From contig CAWGKC010000009.1 of assembly GCA_963823105.1 (NCBI GenBank), positions 248,001-312,000 of the forward strand: a stretch of 64,000 nucleotides of DNA, given 5' to 3'. Position numbers and translations under genes: made by a program. Shown piece by piece: positions 29,206-38,143 of the stretch. Position 1 is the first letter of the stretch, and each line of letters starts with the position of its first letter. The notes below the pieces were generated by a model. The model saw nothing but the letters and a program-made list of their open reading frames with translations. It did not search any database and was not told the DNA's origin. The stretch is from JAJYKC01 sp963823105. Lineage in GTDB: Bacteria > Acidobacteriota > Terriglobia > Bryobacterales > Bryobacteraceae.

Positions 29206-30513
29206 ATGCCGGTCAACCCCAACACACTGCACGAAATCCGTGACCCGATCCACACCTTCGTGCGGCTTGAAACCTCCGAGCGCGCGGTTGTGAATTCAGC
29301 GCCGTACCAGCGCCTCCGATACATCCACCAACTTGGGATGACGTATCTTGTCTATCCTGGCGCCTCGCACTCCCGGTTTGAGCACTGCCTGGGGGTGATG
29401 GAACTTGCGTCGCGGATTTTCGATGTTGTCACCGATCATCGGAACCTTCATCCCGAGGTGACAGGAAGCATTCCCCAGCCCGGCACCCTCGACTACAACT
29501 ACTGGCGCAGAGTGCTGCGCATGGCGGCGCTGTGTCACGACCTCGGACACCTTCCGTTTTCCCATGCGGCGGAGGATACCCTGCCCCGCGGATATACGCA
29601 CGAAGATTTGAGCTTGGGTATCATCCGCGGCGCGGAGATGTCGCCGATCTGGCAGAACCTTAAGATTTCCGCCGAAGACGTAGGAAAGCTGGCCGTTGGA
29701 TCGAAGCACTACCCGAAGCCTCTGACTGATTGGGAAACCCTTCTCTCTGAAATGATTATCGGAGACGCGTTTGGAGCGGACCGGATGGATTATCTGCTAC
29801 GCGATTCTCACCATGCCGGCGTGTCTTATGGCCGATTCGAACATCACCGCCTGATTGATACGATGCGGATTCTGCCACGGAAGGAGGGCGACGAGGTCCT
29901 TCTCACTTTGGGGATTGAACAGGGCGGCCTACAGTCCGCGGAATCGCTCCTGTGGGCGCGATATTTCATGTACACTCAGCTCTATTTCCATCCAGTCCGG
30001 AGGGTATACGATTTCCATCTACAGCAGTTTCTAAAGGAATGGCTGCCGAACGGAAAATTCAACGTCGATTTGGTGGAGCATTTGCGATTGACCGATGCCG
30101 AGGTGATTTCGGCGATGCGGTTGGCGGCCAGCGATAAATTGGCCGCTGGTCACGAACCTGCCCGCCGAATCATCCAGCGGGAACATTTTAAAAGAGTTGC
30201 CGACTTCACTGACGGTGATCGAGACATTGACCCGGAAATAGCCGGCCAATTGTCGGCCGAACTGAAGAACCTGTTCCGGCCAAACGCAGTCTTCACCGAT
30301 CGGTATACCCAAAAAGGAAAGGGGATCCGGTTCCCCGTACTCACGCGGGATGGAGGGATCGAGTGGTCCACGGTGCTCTCTGCTACGCTAAAACAGGTTC
30401 CTACATTTACAATAGAATATGTTTTTGTCGACCCCTCGTGTGCGGACGAGGCGAAGCGTCGTGTCGCATTGTTCCGGAGAAAATTTCAAGAGAGGAAGAG
30501 AGAACGGAAATGA
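29206..30513 (+). CDS. HD-domain phosphohydrolase (YwfO/EF1143-like, possible dNTP triphosphohydrolase)
   Basis: A 435-aa protein beginning 'MPVNPNTLHEIRDPIHTFVR', the canonical start of COG1078 HD phosphohydrolases; the open frame upstream of ATG 29206 has no family match. The metal-binding residues are in 'SHSRFEHCLGVMELA' (His), 'MAALCHDLGHLPFSHAAE' (His-Asp) and 'GADRMDYLLRDSHHAG' (Asp). Characterised relatives such as Enterococcus EF1143 hydrolyse dNTPs and are regulated by nucleotides. The stop overlaps the ATG of the next gene (ATGA). The two genes are visibly less GC-rich than their neighbours, with codons such as GGA, ATT and AAA common, suggesting acquisition by transfer. Confidence 0.88.
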   Translation: MPVNPNTLHEIRDPIHTFVRLETSERAVVNSAPYQRLRYIHQLGMTYLVYPGASHSRFEHCLGVMELASRIFDVVTDHRNLHPEVTGSIPQPGTLDYNYWRRVLRMAALCHDLGHLPFSHAAEDTLPRGYTHEDLSLGIIRGAEMSPIWQNLKISAEDVGKLAVGSKHYPKPLTDWETLLSEMIIGDAFGADRMDYLLRDSHHAGVSYGRFEHHRLIDTMRILPRKEGDEVLLTLGIEQGGLQSAESLLWARYFMYTQLYFHPVRRVYDFHLQQFLKEWLPNGKFNVDLVEHLRLTDAEVISAMRLAASDKLAAGHEPARRIIQREHFKRVADFTDGDRDIDPEIAGQLSAELKNLFRPNAVFTDRYTQKGKGIRFPVLTRDGGIEWSTVLSATLKQVPTFTIEYVFVDPSCADEAKRRVALFRRKFQERKRERK

Positions 30514-31097
30514 CCGCCAAGGAGAAATTCGCCATACTTCTGGACCTCGCCGTCCATCTTCGTAACCAAGGCAGTTGGACTGGGGAGACGCATGTCCAGA
30601 AGGCCATGTATCTTCTCCAAGAGCTATTCGGCCTGCCGGCGGAATTCGAATTTGTTCTATACAAGCACGGACCCTTCTCCTTCGAACTCCGGGAATCCCT
30701 GAACCAAATGGAAGCGGAGCGTTTGATTGAACTGCAGGAACAGCCATATCCTTACGGTCCCCGAATCGCTGAGGGAACGGCCGCGCCGCGTCTTCGTGCT
30801 TCAGCGCAGCCCACCCAAGCCTTCCACGACCAGATTGCTTTCATTTCTCAAGAACTAGGGAATGCGGGCGTGGCGGAGCTAGAGCGAATCGCGACGGCTC
30901 TTTTTGTAAGCCTCGATCCTGCGATTGCGCCAGCAGAGCGAGCCCAAAAACTTGTGGAGCTCAAGCCCCACGTACCTCTGCCAGAAGCCGAACAGGCGTT
31001 CACAAGACTCCGCAATATTTGCAATGCTGGGTCCAATGCTGGCCTCCACCCGGTTTTCGGGAACGCGGCGGTAGCCGGCGCGCGGGGCCAGACCTAG
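30510..31097 (+). CDS. YwgA-like / DUF4065-related protein coupled to the HD phosphohydrolase
   Basis: A 195-aa protein that starts at ATG 30510, inside the stop of the HD gene. Its N-terminal half resembles YwgA and, more distantly, SocA/Panacea (DUF4065) proteins: 'THVQKAMYLLQELFGLP' followed by 'FVLYKHGPFSFELRESLNQM', the K..YL...F..Y.YGP.S..L pattern of that fold. The rest is helical with no recognised motif. DUF4065 proteins often act as antitoxins or protein-protein adaptors. YwgA in Bacillus lies near the HD protein YwfO, so the pairing seems conserved across phyla. That memory-based synteny needs checking. It may control or protect against the HD enzyme. Confidence 0.65.
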   Translation: MTAKEKFAILLDLAVHLRNQGSWTGETHVQKAMYLLQELFGLPAEFEFVLYKHGPFSFELRESLNQMEAERLIELQEQPYPYGPRIAEGTAAPRLRASAQPTQAFHDQIAFISQELGNAGVAELERIATALFVSLDPAIAPAERAQKLVELKPHVPLPEAEQAFTRLRNICNAGSNAGLHPVFGNAAVAGARGQT

Positions 31098-31412
31098 TAG
31101 CGACACATATTTCGCACGGATAGAGCATGTACTGGGCATCGCTTATGCGCCGACGAAACCAAGGATCTTTCCGATCCACCGCGTGTTCATTAACCCAAGG
31201 CTTCTGCTTCGAATTTACTCATTGCCCGCGCCCCACGCTAATGCCCGGATGCCCTTGTTTTCCAGGGCCTACTTCGCCATCGCCGTCTGTGCATCGTCGC
31301 TAACACTCAGCCGCCCGGCTCATTAATTCCGGGCGCGGCGGCAGAAAAGGCATCGCACGCGCCAGTTCGCTCCGTCGTGCCTTCGGACTTTCGCTCTCGT
31401 TTTCTCGCCGCC
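31098..31412. other. Intergenic region with a GC-rich hairpin
   Basis: There is no gene in these ~315 bases between the convergent YwgA-like and LanT genes. A perfect 7-bp inverted repeat (CGCCCGG 31312-31318, CCGGGCG 31329-31335) around a 10-base AT-rich loop could form a stable hairpin, but no U-run follows on either strand, so a terminator role is only possible. Confidence 0.45.
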
Positions 31413-33599
31413 TCAACCGGAAACGCAAACCGTTTCGCAGTCTTCCCGCCCTCGCTCCCGTTGATTCCGGATCAAAGCCGCGTAGTGGCCGTCCCGCGCC
31501 AGAAGCTCGCGCTGCGAACCCTGCTCGGCGGCCACGCCTCCATCCAGCACGACGATGAGGTCGGCATTCTCGACCGTGCTCACGCGATGAGCGATCACGA
31601 CACGCGTGCAGGAGAGCGCGTCGAGATTGCGATCGACCAAGGCTTCGGTCGCAACGTCCAGGTGGCTCGTCGCCTCGTCGAGCAAAAGAAGCCGAGGCTT
31701 ATTGGCGACCGCCCGCGCGATCGCCAGCCGCTGGCGCTGGCCGCCGGACAAGTCGCGGCCGCCCTCGTCGACGCGGGTCTCATAGCCCATTGGCATTCGC
31801 ATGATGTCGGCGTGAATTTCAGCCGCCTTCGCCGCCGCGACAAGATCTTTCACCGGCATTTGAGGATTGTGAAACGAAATATTCTCGCGCACCGAGGAAT
31901 TGAAGAGGAAGGAATCCTGAAGCACCGTTCCCCACTGGCTGCGCATCGCCTGTAAATTCATCGCGGGCAATGGCACTCCGTCGTAAAGGATCTCGCCCTC
32001 GGTCGGCGAGTAAAGCCCCAGCAAAAGTTTCGCCAGCGTGCTCTTGCCGGAGCCGGTGCGCCCCACAATGGCGGCCTTTTGCCCCGGATAAATGGTGAGC
32101 GAAATGTTGTCCAACACTTTCGGCGAACGGCTGTCATAGCGGAACGATACGTTGCGCAGTTCGATTTTTCCGCTCAACCGCGGCGCCGGATGAACCTCGC
32201 TGGGGTCCTGCTCGGGCTTCGTCTGCATCACGTCGGCGATCCGTTCCAGGTGCGCGCCGGCCAGTTGCAGGCGTTGCGCGCTCAACACCAGCGACCCGAC
32301 CGGTTGAAGAAACGCCGCCGCCAGCGCGTTCACCGCGAGCATAGTACCCAGGCTCATATGCCCTTCGTCCACCTGGATCGCGCCCATCCACAACAGCAGC
32401 AGCGGAGAAAAAACGCGGATCGCCGTCAACGCCGCATCGATCCGCGCCACGTAGCGGCTCCGCTCGGCCGAGGCGCGAAGCTGCTTCGCCAATAACCCGG
32501 ACCAGCGCCCGAAAGTGGACTCCTCCGCTCCCGACGCCTTCAGAGTTGAAATGCCCATCAACGACTCGATCAGACACGCTTGCGATCCCGATTGGGAAGC
32601 GAGATCGCTGTCGACAAGAGCTTGCAGCCGCCGGTTCGTCGCGGCAAGAATCGTCCCTTCAACCGTCGCGATCATCAGCACGGCCAGTGCGAATGGCGGC
32701 GCGATGTGCGCCAGCACCGCGAGAAAAACCACAACCAGCGTCCCATCGATCACGGCAGAGGTTGTAGAGCCCGCCAACGCTTCGCGAATCGCCGCGTTGC
32801 TTCCCAGCCGCATCATCAGATCGCCGCTGCTTCGCTGCTGAAAGAATCGATAAGGCAACGACAGCAGATGCTCGAAGAACCCCGTCATTAAGTGCGAATC
32901 GAGACTCGCCTCCAGGCGAATCAGCAGCGCCGCGCGAAAGTAACCGATCGATGCCGTCATGATCGCGATCGCCAGCGCCCCGGCGCCGACCACGTTCAGC
33001 ACCCCCGGCGCTCTCAGCGGGACCACCCGGTCGACCACCAACTTGGTCAACAGCGGTAGCGCGAATCCAAAGGCTTGCAGCACCAGCGAAGCTCCCAGGA
33101 TCTGCGCCAGCATCGCGCGCGTTCCCGGCGTGCGCAGGATCCGCTTCACACAGGTCAGCGTCAGATTCGGCCCGGGCTTAGAACGCGCCTCGAATTCCGG
33201 GCCCGGTTCGAAGAACAGTGCAATCCCGCTAAACGCCGCCTCGAATTCCGCGAGCGCGATCCGGCGGCGGCCCCAAGCCGGATCGACGATATCCACGCCC
33301 CCGAGCCTCCATCGCTCCACCACCACGAAGTGATTCAAGTTCCAATGTACGATGCACGGAAACGCGGCGTCCGAAAAGTTTTTCGCTTCGAGCGACAGCG
33401 CCTTCGTTCGCAACCCGAGTCCGCGCGCCGCCGCCACGATGGTTTGGGCGCTCACTCCGTCGCGGCCCGCTTCGCACGTCGTACGGCACTCCTCCAACCG
33501 CGTCTTCCTGCCGAAAGCGCCCAGCACCATCGCCAGGCAAGCCGCGCCGCATTCAACCGAGTTCAATTGAAGAACGACGGGAACCCTGCGCCTAGCCAT
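31413..33599 (-). CDS. lanT: LanT: peptidase C39-containing ABC transporter for lanthipeptide export
   Basis: A 728-aa bifunctional transporter. The N-terminal ~130 residues are a C39 peptidase with catalytic Cys17 in 'QLNSVECGAACLAMVLG', His in 'VHWNLNHFVVV' and Asp in 'DIVDPAWGRR'. Residues ~150-460 form the membrane domain. The nucleotide-binding domain has Walker A 'GRTGSGKST', signature 'DLSGGQRQR', Walker B 'LLLLDEATSHLD' and H-loop 'IAHRVST'. It is expected to cut the precursor leader after its Gly-Gly site and export the modified core. Its ATG overlaps the end of the LanM gene by 8 bases, so the two are translationally linked. The frame is intact. Confidence 0.93.
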   Translation of the reverse strand: MARRRVPVVLQLNSVECGAACLAMVLGAFGRKTRLEECRTTCEAGRDGVSAQTIVAAARGLGLRTKALSLEAKNFSDAAFPCIVHWNLNHFVVVERWRLGGVDIVDPAWGRRRIALAEFEAAFSGIALFFEPGPEFEARSKPGPNLTLTCVKRILRTPGTRAMLAQILGASLVLQAFGFALPLLTKLVVDRVVPLRAPGVLNVVGAGALAIAIMTASIGYFRAALLIRLEASLDSHLMTGFFEHLLSLPYRFFQQRSSGDLMMRLGSNAAIREALAGSTTSAVIDGTLVVVFLAVLAHIAPPFALAVLMIATVEGTILAATNRRLQALVDSDLASQSGSQACLIESLMGISTLKASGAEESTFGRWSGLLAKQLRASAERSRYVARIDAALTAIRVFSPLLLLWMGAIQVDEGHMSLGTMLAVNALAAAFLQPVGSLVLSAQRLQLAGAHLERIADVMQTKPEQDPSEVHPAPRLSGKIELRNVSFRYDSRSPKVLDNISLTIYPGQKAAIVGRTGSGKSTLAKLLLGLYSPTEGEILYDGVPLPAMNLQAMRSQWGTVLQDSFLFNSSVRENISFHNPQMPVKDLVAAAKAAEIHADIMRMPMGYETRVDEGGRDLSGGQRQRLAIARAVANKPRLLLLDEATSHLDVATEALVDRNLDALSCTRVVIAHRVSTVENADLIVVLDGGVAAEQGSQRELLARDGHYAALIRNQRERGREDCETVCVSG

Positions 33600-36547
33600 G
33601 ACGCATCACCGGAGGCTCCAGCGAGAGAACGGACGGAATGCGCTCGGGATCGGCGAAACGAAGAAAGGCGTAACCGATCCCGGCGAGACCGGTCATCAGA
33701 CCCGGCGACTCCACACCCAGCGGATTGCCGCAAATCCAGCCTCTATCGCCAATCCCTTCGACCACTTCCGCCACCGCTCGATTCGCATGAATTCGCCAGA
33801 TCGGCTGCCGCAGAGTCTCCGCCGCGCACAGCAGAATTTCCGCGTTTCCGAGAGCGCCGTGGCATAGCGTGTGATTCCCGCCAAATCCCCGGCCGAGCGT
33901 GCTCGCCAAAGCCGCATTGATTTCTCGATCGAGCGCCGGATCGTTCACATGGCGGAGCGCGCACAGGCGGGACAATCCGATGCCCGGCGCGCCGTGGCAC
34001 CATGCGGTAGCGAATCCGCGCGGTAAATGTGACTCCGTAGATCGGGCCAGTTGGCTACGTTCGGGCGAAAAAAGAGACCGTTCGTGTTCAAACGCCCTGA
34101 GAGCGGCGTCCTTGAACCGCGCCTCGCCCGTCATCCCGAAGACTTCGAGTAAGGCATAGGCGATGCCCGCCGTGCCGTGCGCGAAGCCGGTAAGCGGCGA
34201 CGTTGCGTTGCCTCCGCACATCCATCCAATCCCGCCCTCCGCCTGCTGAGCCGAACGAATCAACTGTTCGCCGCAAGCGCGCGCGATTCCAGTTACTCGC
34301 GCCGATGGCCTGCATCGCTGAAGGCTTCGCAGAGCCAGCACACAACCGGCGGAGCCCCCGATGATGTCTAATACTTTGTCTCCCTCAATGAGTCCCGGGA
34401 TCCGATCGAGCAGACCTTCCGCCTCCGCGATCAGGGACGCGTCGCCCCAAATCGCGCCCAAATGCGTAAGTGAATAGATGATTCCGCCCCATCCGTTGAA
34501 ACCGCCAATGGCGCGTGAGTCCCCCATCTTTTCAATCTGGCGGCGCAGAGTTGCCAGCCCCGATTTCGCGAGCGCCGAATAACCGCGTTCGCCCGTAACC
34601 AAACCGAGATATGCAAGGAAGAAGATGACTCCGGGCAGGCCATCGTAGAGATCCGGGCCGAGTTGTGAAAGACTCCACACGCGCTCGTCGGCCGGGACGA
34701 GACCTATCCACGCCGCGTCGTCATGGCCGCCGAAAGCAAGCTCCTGAAGGCGGTCTCCCACCGACCTCGCGGCGGAAATAAGTTGCGCCGGTGTAACTTC
34801 CCTTCCGGTGGGAAGGATTGCATCGGCGCGCCCGGCCCCCGCTCTCCCGATCGCCGGTCCCTCGCCGCTGGAATCCAACGTGGCGATGGATGCACGGACG
34901 ATCCACAACTGCCGTTCCAGGTCTTTCTCGCTTAGCCCGCGAAGGCGCCGCTCAACGAGCGCAAGGCCGGATTCGTCGAAGTAATTCTCGACGATCTCAC
35001 CGCCGCTCGTCCGGACATGGCGAGAATCCGGACGCGCCGTGAACAACGGAATGTCGCCGTTCAGTAGGTCCTTGCGTTCGGCGGGTATCAGTTGCTCGAG
35101 CGCGGGGCGATCCACGGCGATCTCCCGCAAACGGTCGAACAGTAAGTCCCGGTCGGCCTCGCTGATGCAACACGTCCGGGTGAAAGCTTTCCCGCAAAAG
35201 GGTCGCGTAAGTTTGCGTGGCTCGAACGATGACCCTCACTTCGTCCCCGGCGAACCGCGGAAGCATAGCGAGCGCCTCGCTCCGGTGAGCCAACAGGAGG
35301 CGGTACGTGGAGGCGAAGCCGCCGGCGATCGCTTCGGCGTAATCGAGAGCGTTTGCTTCAACGCCGTTCAACGAGGGGCGGTTCTTCGACCCGGGCATCT
35401 CCATGCGTTTTCGCACGATGCGCATTTCGTCGGTATCGACGCGATCCCACTGCGGCACCTCGCTGGGAGTTAGTTGGCCGGCTACTCCTCCGATGCCGCT
35501 CAGATCGACGCCCGGGTCGTCTTCACCGGCCCACAAGCGCACCGGCAGCAATCCTACGCGAAGGGCGGATTCGCTCATTGCGGCGCCTACGAGTTCCTCC
35601 GCGAGGCCGGAGGAGGCGTTCTCCGGGCGCGGGTGAAAAAGCGCTTCGAGATCGATGAGCACCGGATGCTCGCCATCGGCGATCAGATTCTCGCAATGAA
35701 AGTCGGAAGCCTCGAGCGCGTAGAGAAGTGCCAGATACCCGCCTTGACGCCGGTAAAAACGAGCCACTTCTTCGGCGTTCGCGCACGGCGCGGCGGCCGC
35801 GAATTCAGACCAGCCATGACCCGAGCGATCCAGAATCTTTAGCGATCGGAATTCCGGCTCGGCGCCGCGGCCGTTCAACCAACCGAGAAACTGCTGAAAG
35901 TGCTCCTCGACGGCCAGCGATCGTGGTTTGTAAACCAGCCGCGCGCCGGAGGCGAACGTCAGGATCGTCACCGAGCGTCCCCCGCGATGGCTGTCACCGG
36001 CTCCGCATTGAATGTTTGTCAGCGCGCCCGGATCGGCCTCGAAAAACGTCTTCCGCAACGCTCCCCAGTCCTCCAGGAAATGTCTTAGAAATTCGAGACT
36101 GAAAGCGGCCCATCGATCGAGATGGTTGACGGCCTGCGCCCGGAGTACCGGATATTCGGCGAGCAACCGGTCCGCTGCCTCCGGATCGCCCAATCGCTCG
36201 TGAAAACTTGTGAACCGCTCTTGCGGAGAATTCCCTTCCAGCGCCCCTTCCAGGCGCGCGATGTTGAGCTCTAGCACCATCACGCGGGCCGTCATCTGAA
36301 GCAGTGGCTCGGCAAGGTTGGCCGCGAGAGACTCTTCGATATTCTCAGGATCGAAAGGAAGGCGCCCGTGCAACTTGGCCAAGCTCTGCAGACCTCGACG
36401 CACGCGGTCACGCCTGGGTTGGATCAGGGGCGATAGAACGACGAGGCAACGTGCGAGACCTTGAGAGTGTAACTTCTCCGGAAGCCGAAGCGGATGCGGA
36501 GCGAGTATCTCTTCGTCTGGGGATTCTACGGGCGCGGCGGCGGGCAT
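33592..36547 (-). CDS. lanM: LanM: class II lanthipeptide synthetase, one frame break
   Basis: Two frames (36547-~35162 and ~35160-33592) join if one extra base at about 35161 is removed, giving 984 aa, the usual LanM size. The N-terminal DUF4135 dehydratase/kinase-like domain includes 'SHRGGRSVTILTF', 'ARLVYKPRSLAVEEHFQQFL' and 'ASDFHCENLIADGEHPVLID'. The break lies after 'SFHPDVLHQ', just before 'RDLLFDRLREIAVDRPAL', between recognisable LanM segments. The C-terminal LanC-like cyclase has GxxG motifs and the zinc-ligand sequences 'ATAWCHGAPGIGL' and 'HTLCHGALGN'. The enzyme phosphorylates and dehydrates Ser/Thr and adds Cys thiols to form (methyl)lanthionine rings. ATG 36547 has GAGGAG upstream. 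If the break were real the pathway would be dead. Confidence 0.9.
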
Positions 36548-36677
36548 GGATAAGTCTCCTCAATGAACGGATCGCTCGCGCGCACGGCTCCGGCATTGGC
36601 CGGTCTAGCTCATTAACGCGCGAGCTGGGCGAATGCGGTTGTTCGGCTCGAAAACGAAGCCTAGACCGCGGCCGCCG

Positions 36678-36917
36678 TTAGATCGTGCAGTAAAACTCGG
36701 TGATGCACGGATGCGAGGGACAGATCGCCGTATTGCAGTAGTTAGTGCAAAACAAGATCGTGAACTTGTAAAGGCCGCCCGAGACGTTCCCGAGGTCCTT
36801 GTCCGAGACTTCGATCGACCCGGCCGGGTTGGCGGGTAGCGCCGAGCGTTCGGCCTCGCTGAGGCTGTTGCGATAAACGGGATCTTTCCAGGCCCGGATA
36901 ATTTTGTTGTTAGACAT
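36678..36917 (-). CDS. lanA: LanA: class II lanthipeptide precursor, mersacidin/lichenicidin-type leader
   Basis: A 79-aa peptide. The 48-residue leader contains 'IIRAWKDPVYRNSLSEAER', 'LPANPAGSIEVSDKDL' and ends in the double-glycine site 'VSGG', all typical of mersacidin/lichenicidin-family type 2 leaders. The 31-residue core has five Cys (core positions 9, 13, 18, 23, 29) and six Ser/Thr (5, 10, 15, 20, 25, 30). Each Cys is preceded by its own Ser/Thr at spacing TxxxC, TxxC, TxxC, SxxC, TxxxC, so five non-overlapping rings are possible, leaving Thr30. The ATG at 36917 has GGAG six bases upstream; the frame is open to 36968 but lacks a better site. It lies 130 bases upstream of lanM on the same strand. 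Confidence 0.92.
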   Translation of the reverse strand: MSNNKIIRAWKDPVYRNSLSEAERSALPANPAGSIEVSDKDLGNVSGGLYKFTILFCTNYCNTAICPSHPCITEFYCTI

Positions 36918-37033
36918 GATGTACTCCATTTCGATGCGCACTTTGATTTGCCCGTGAAGGCTGTGCATCCTCTAGTGAGTCTGCCGTAACAAACGTTGCA
37001 TCGGAGCGAATGGCCCGAGTATTCGTCTCTTAC

Positions 37034-37714
37034 TCACTTACTGCCGGCGTCCCGCGCCGCCGCCCGGATGTCGCCGCTCTCCAGCACCCGCTTCGGCGCA
37101 CCGTGCCTCGCCACGTTGAGCATCGCGCGGCCAATCGATTCCGTGCTGAGCAAGGAATCCGGAAACGCCCACCGCAACACCGGGAAGAGCGGCTTCCCAA
37201 TCGCGTAGAGCACGCGATAAGCCGCCGTCTTCGATCGCGCTCCGTGCAGCGGCTCGATGAATCCCGGCCGGAACATATATGCCGCTTTGAACGGCAAGCG
37301 CAGCAGCGCGTTCTCGGTCTTACCCTTCACCCGCGCCCACATCACACGTCCCCGCTCCGTGCTATCCGTCCCCGCTCCCGAGACGAACACGAACGTCATC
37401 TCCGGATTCAGCCGGCATAGAGCCTCGGCCGCCGCCATCGCGATCCCGTACGTCACGCGCTCGTATTCCTCTTGCGTCTTCCCCGCCGAACTCACGCCCA
37501 GACAAAAGAAGCACGCGTCGAACCCCGTCAAATCCCTTTCGATCGACGAATAGTTCCACAAATCCCCATGCACCACTTCGCGTAGTTTCCCGTTCCGCGC
37601 GCCGGTCGCGCTTCTTCCCACCGTCACCACCCGCTCGACGCCGGCATCCAGCAGGCACTCCCGCAGAACGCCCTGCCCCACCATTCCCGTCGCTCCAAAA
37701 ACAATAACGTTCAT
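37034..37714 (-). CDS. NAD(P)-binding atypical SDR (epimerase/oxidoreductase-like)
   Basis: A 226-aa Rossmann-fold protein with the dinucleotide-binding motif 'VIVFGATGMVGQGVL' at the N-terminus, 'VVTVGRSATG' where the NADP-preferring Arg is expected, and 'TFVFVSGAGTDSTERGRVMW' in the region of the catalytic Ser. It resembles small NAD(P)H-binding proteins (HTATIP2/YwnB-like). No classical YxxxK pair is evident, so it may be a regulator or an unusual oxidoreductase. It starts 3 bases after the stop of the DUF3224 gene, so the two form an operon. It is unlikely to belong to the lanthipeptide cluster. Confidence 0.85.
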   Translation of the reverse strand: MNVIVFGATGMVGQGVLRECLLDAGVERVVTVGRSATGARNGKLREVVHGDLWNYSSIERDLTGFDACFFCLGVSSAGKTQEEYERVTYGIAMAAAEALCRLNPEMTFVFVSGAGTDSTERGRVMWARVKGKTENALLRLPFKAAYMFRPGFIEPLHGARSKTAAYRVLYAIGKPLFPVLRWAFPDSLLSTESIGRAMLNVARHGAPKRVLESGDIRAAARDAGSK

Positions 37715-37717
37715 CCG

Positions 37718-38122
37718 TCACGTTTCCGGCAGCGTGTAATCGAACTCGTAGAAATGTTTCCCGCCGTCGATAATAATATTCAAAGTGCCGGCGATCCCCT
37801 CAAGCTCCCCAGTGCCCGAGTCCGGCACCACTCTCACGGTCATCCGCGGCGCTCCGCGAGTCATCGTGCCAAGATGTTGAAGTACGAAAGTGCCTTCGCG
37901 TCCGTGCAGCGCCCCGCTCACCCGCTCCATCGCCACGTAGCCGGCCGATCCTTGAACAGCCGTCCCCGCCGCCAGCATCTGGCCCTTGCTACTCCCTTCC
38001 AAATCGCCGTGGAACTGCTTGTCGAGCGACATTCTTCCGATCGCCGCCTCGCCGTCCTCGTCGGGCGCCATCGGAGTAACCTTCACTTCGAACGTCCCGC
38101 CGGCGCTATAGTGGTTAGCCAT
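37718..38122 (-). CDS. DUF3224 domain protein
   Basis: A 134-aa protein matching DUF3224, a small allene-oxide-cyclase-like beta barrel: 'ANHYSAGGTFEVKVTP', then 'LDKQFHGDLEGSSKGQMLAA', 'GSAGYVAMERVSGALHGR', 'FVLQHLGTM' and 'FDYTLPE'. These proteins have no proven enzymatic role and are often found near oxidoreductases or stress genes. There is no signal peptide, so the product is cytoplasmic. AAAGGAA upstream supports the ATG at 38122. It is co-transcribed with the SDR gene downstream and lies 21 bases after the GH3 gene. Confidence 0.88.
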   Translation of the reverse strand: MANHYSAGGTFEVKVTPMAPDEDGEAAIGRMSLDKQFHGDLEGSSKGQMLAAGTAVQGSAGYVAMERVSGALHGREGTFVLQHLGTMTRGAPRMTVRVVPDSGTGELEGIAGTLNIIIDGGKHFYEFDYTLPET

Positions 38123-38143
38123 CCCGATTCCTTTCCGCGCGTT

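Noticed and set aside
29206..33599. HD/YwgA-like pair as part of the lanthipeptide cluster
   Set aside because: The pair is on the opposite strand, convergent, of different composition and separated by a gene-free interval with a hairpin; no functional link is apparent.
35150..35175. Programmed ribosomal frameshift in lanM
   Set aside because: No slippery heptamer or downstream structure is evident, LanM genes are not known to use one, and identical single-base breaks occur in many unrelated genes here.
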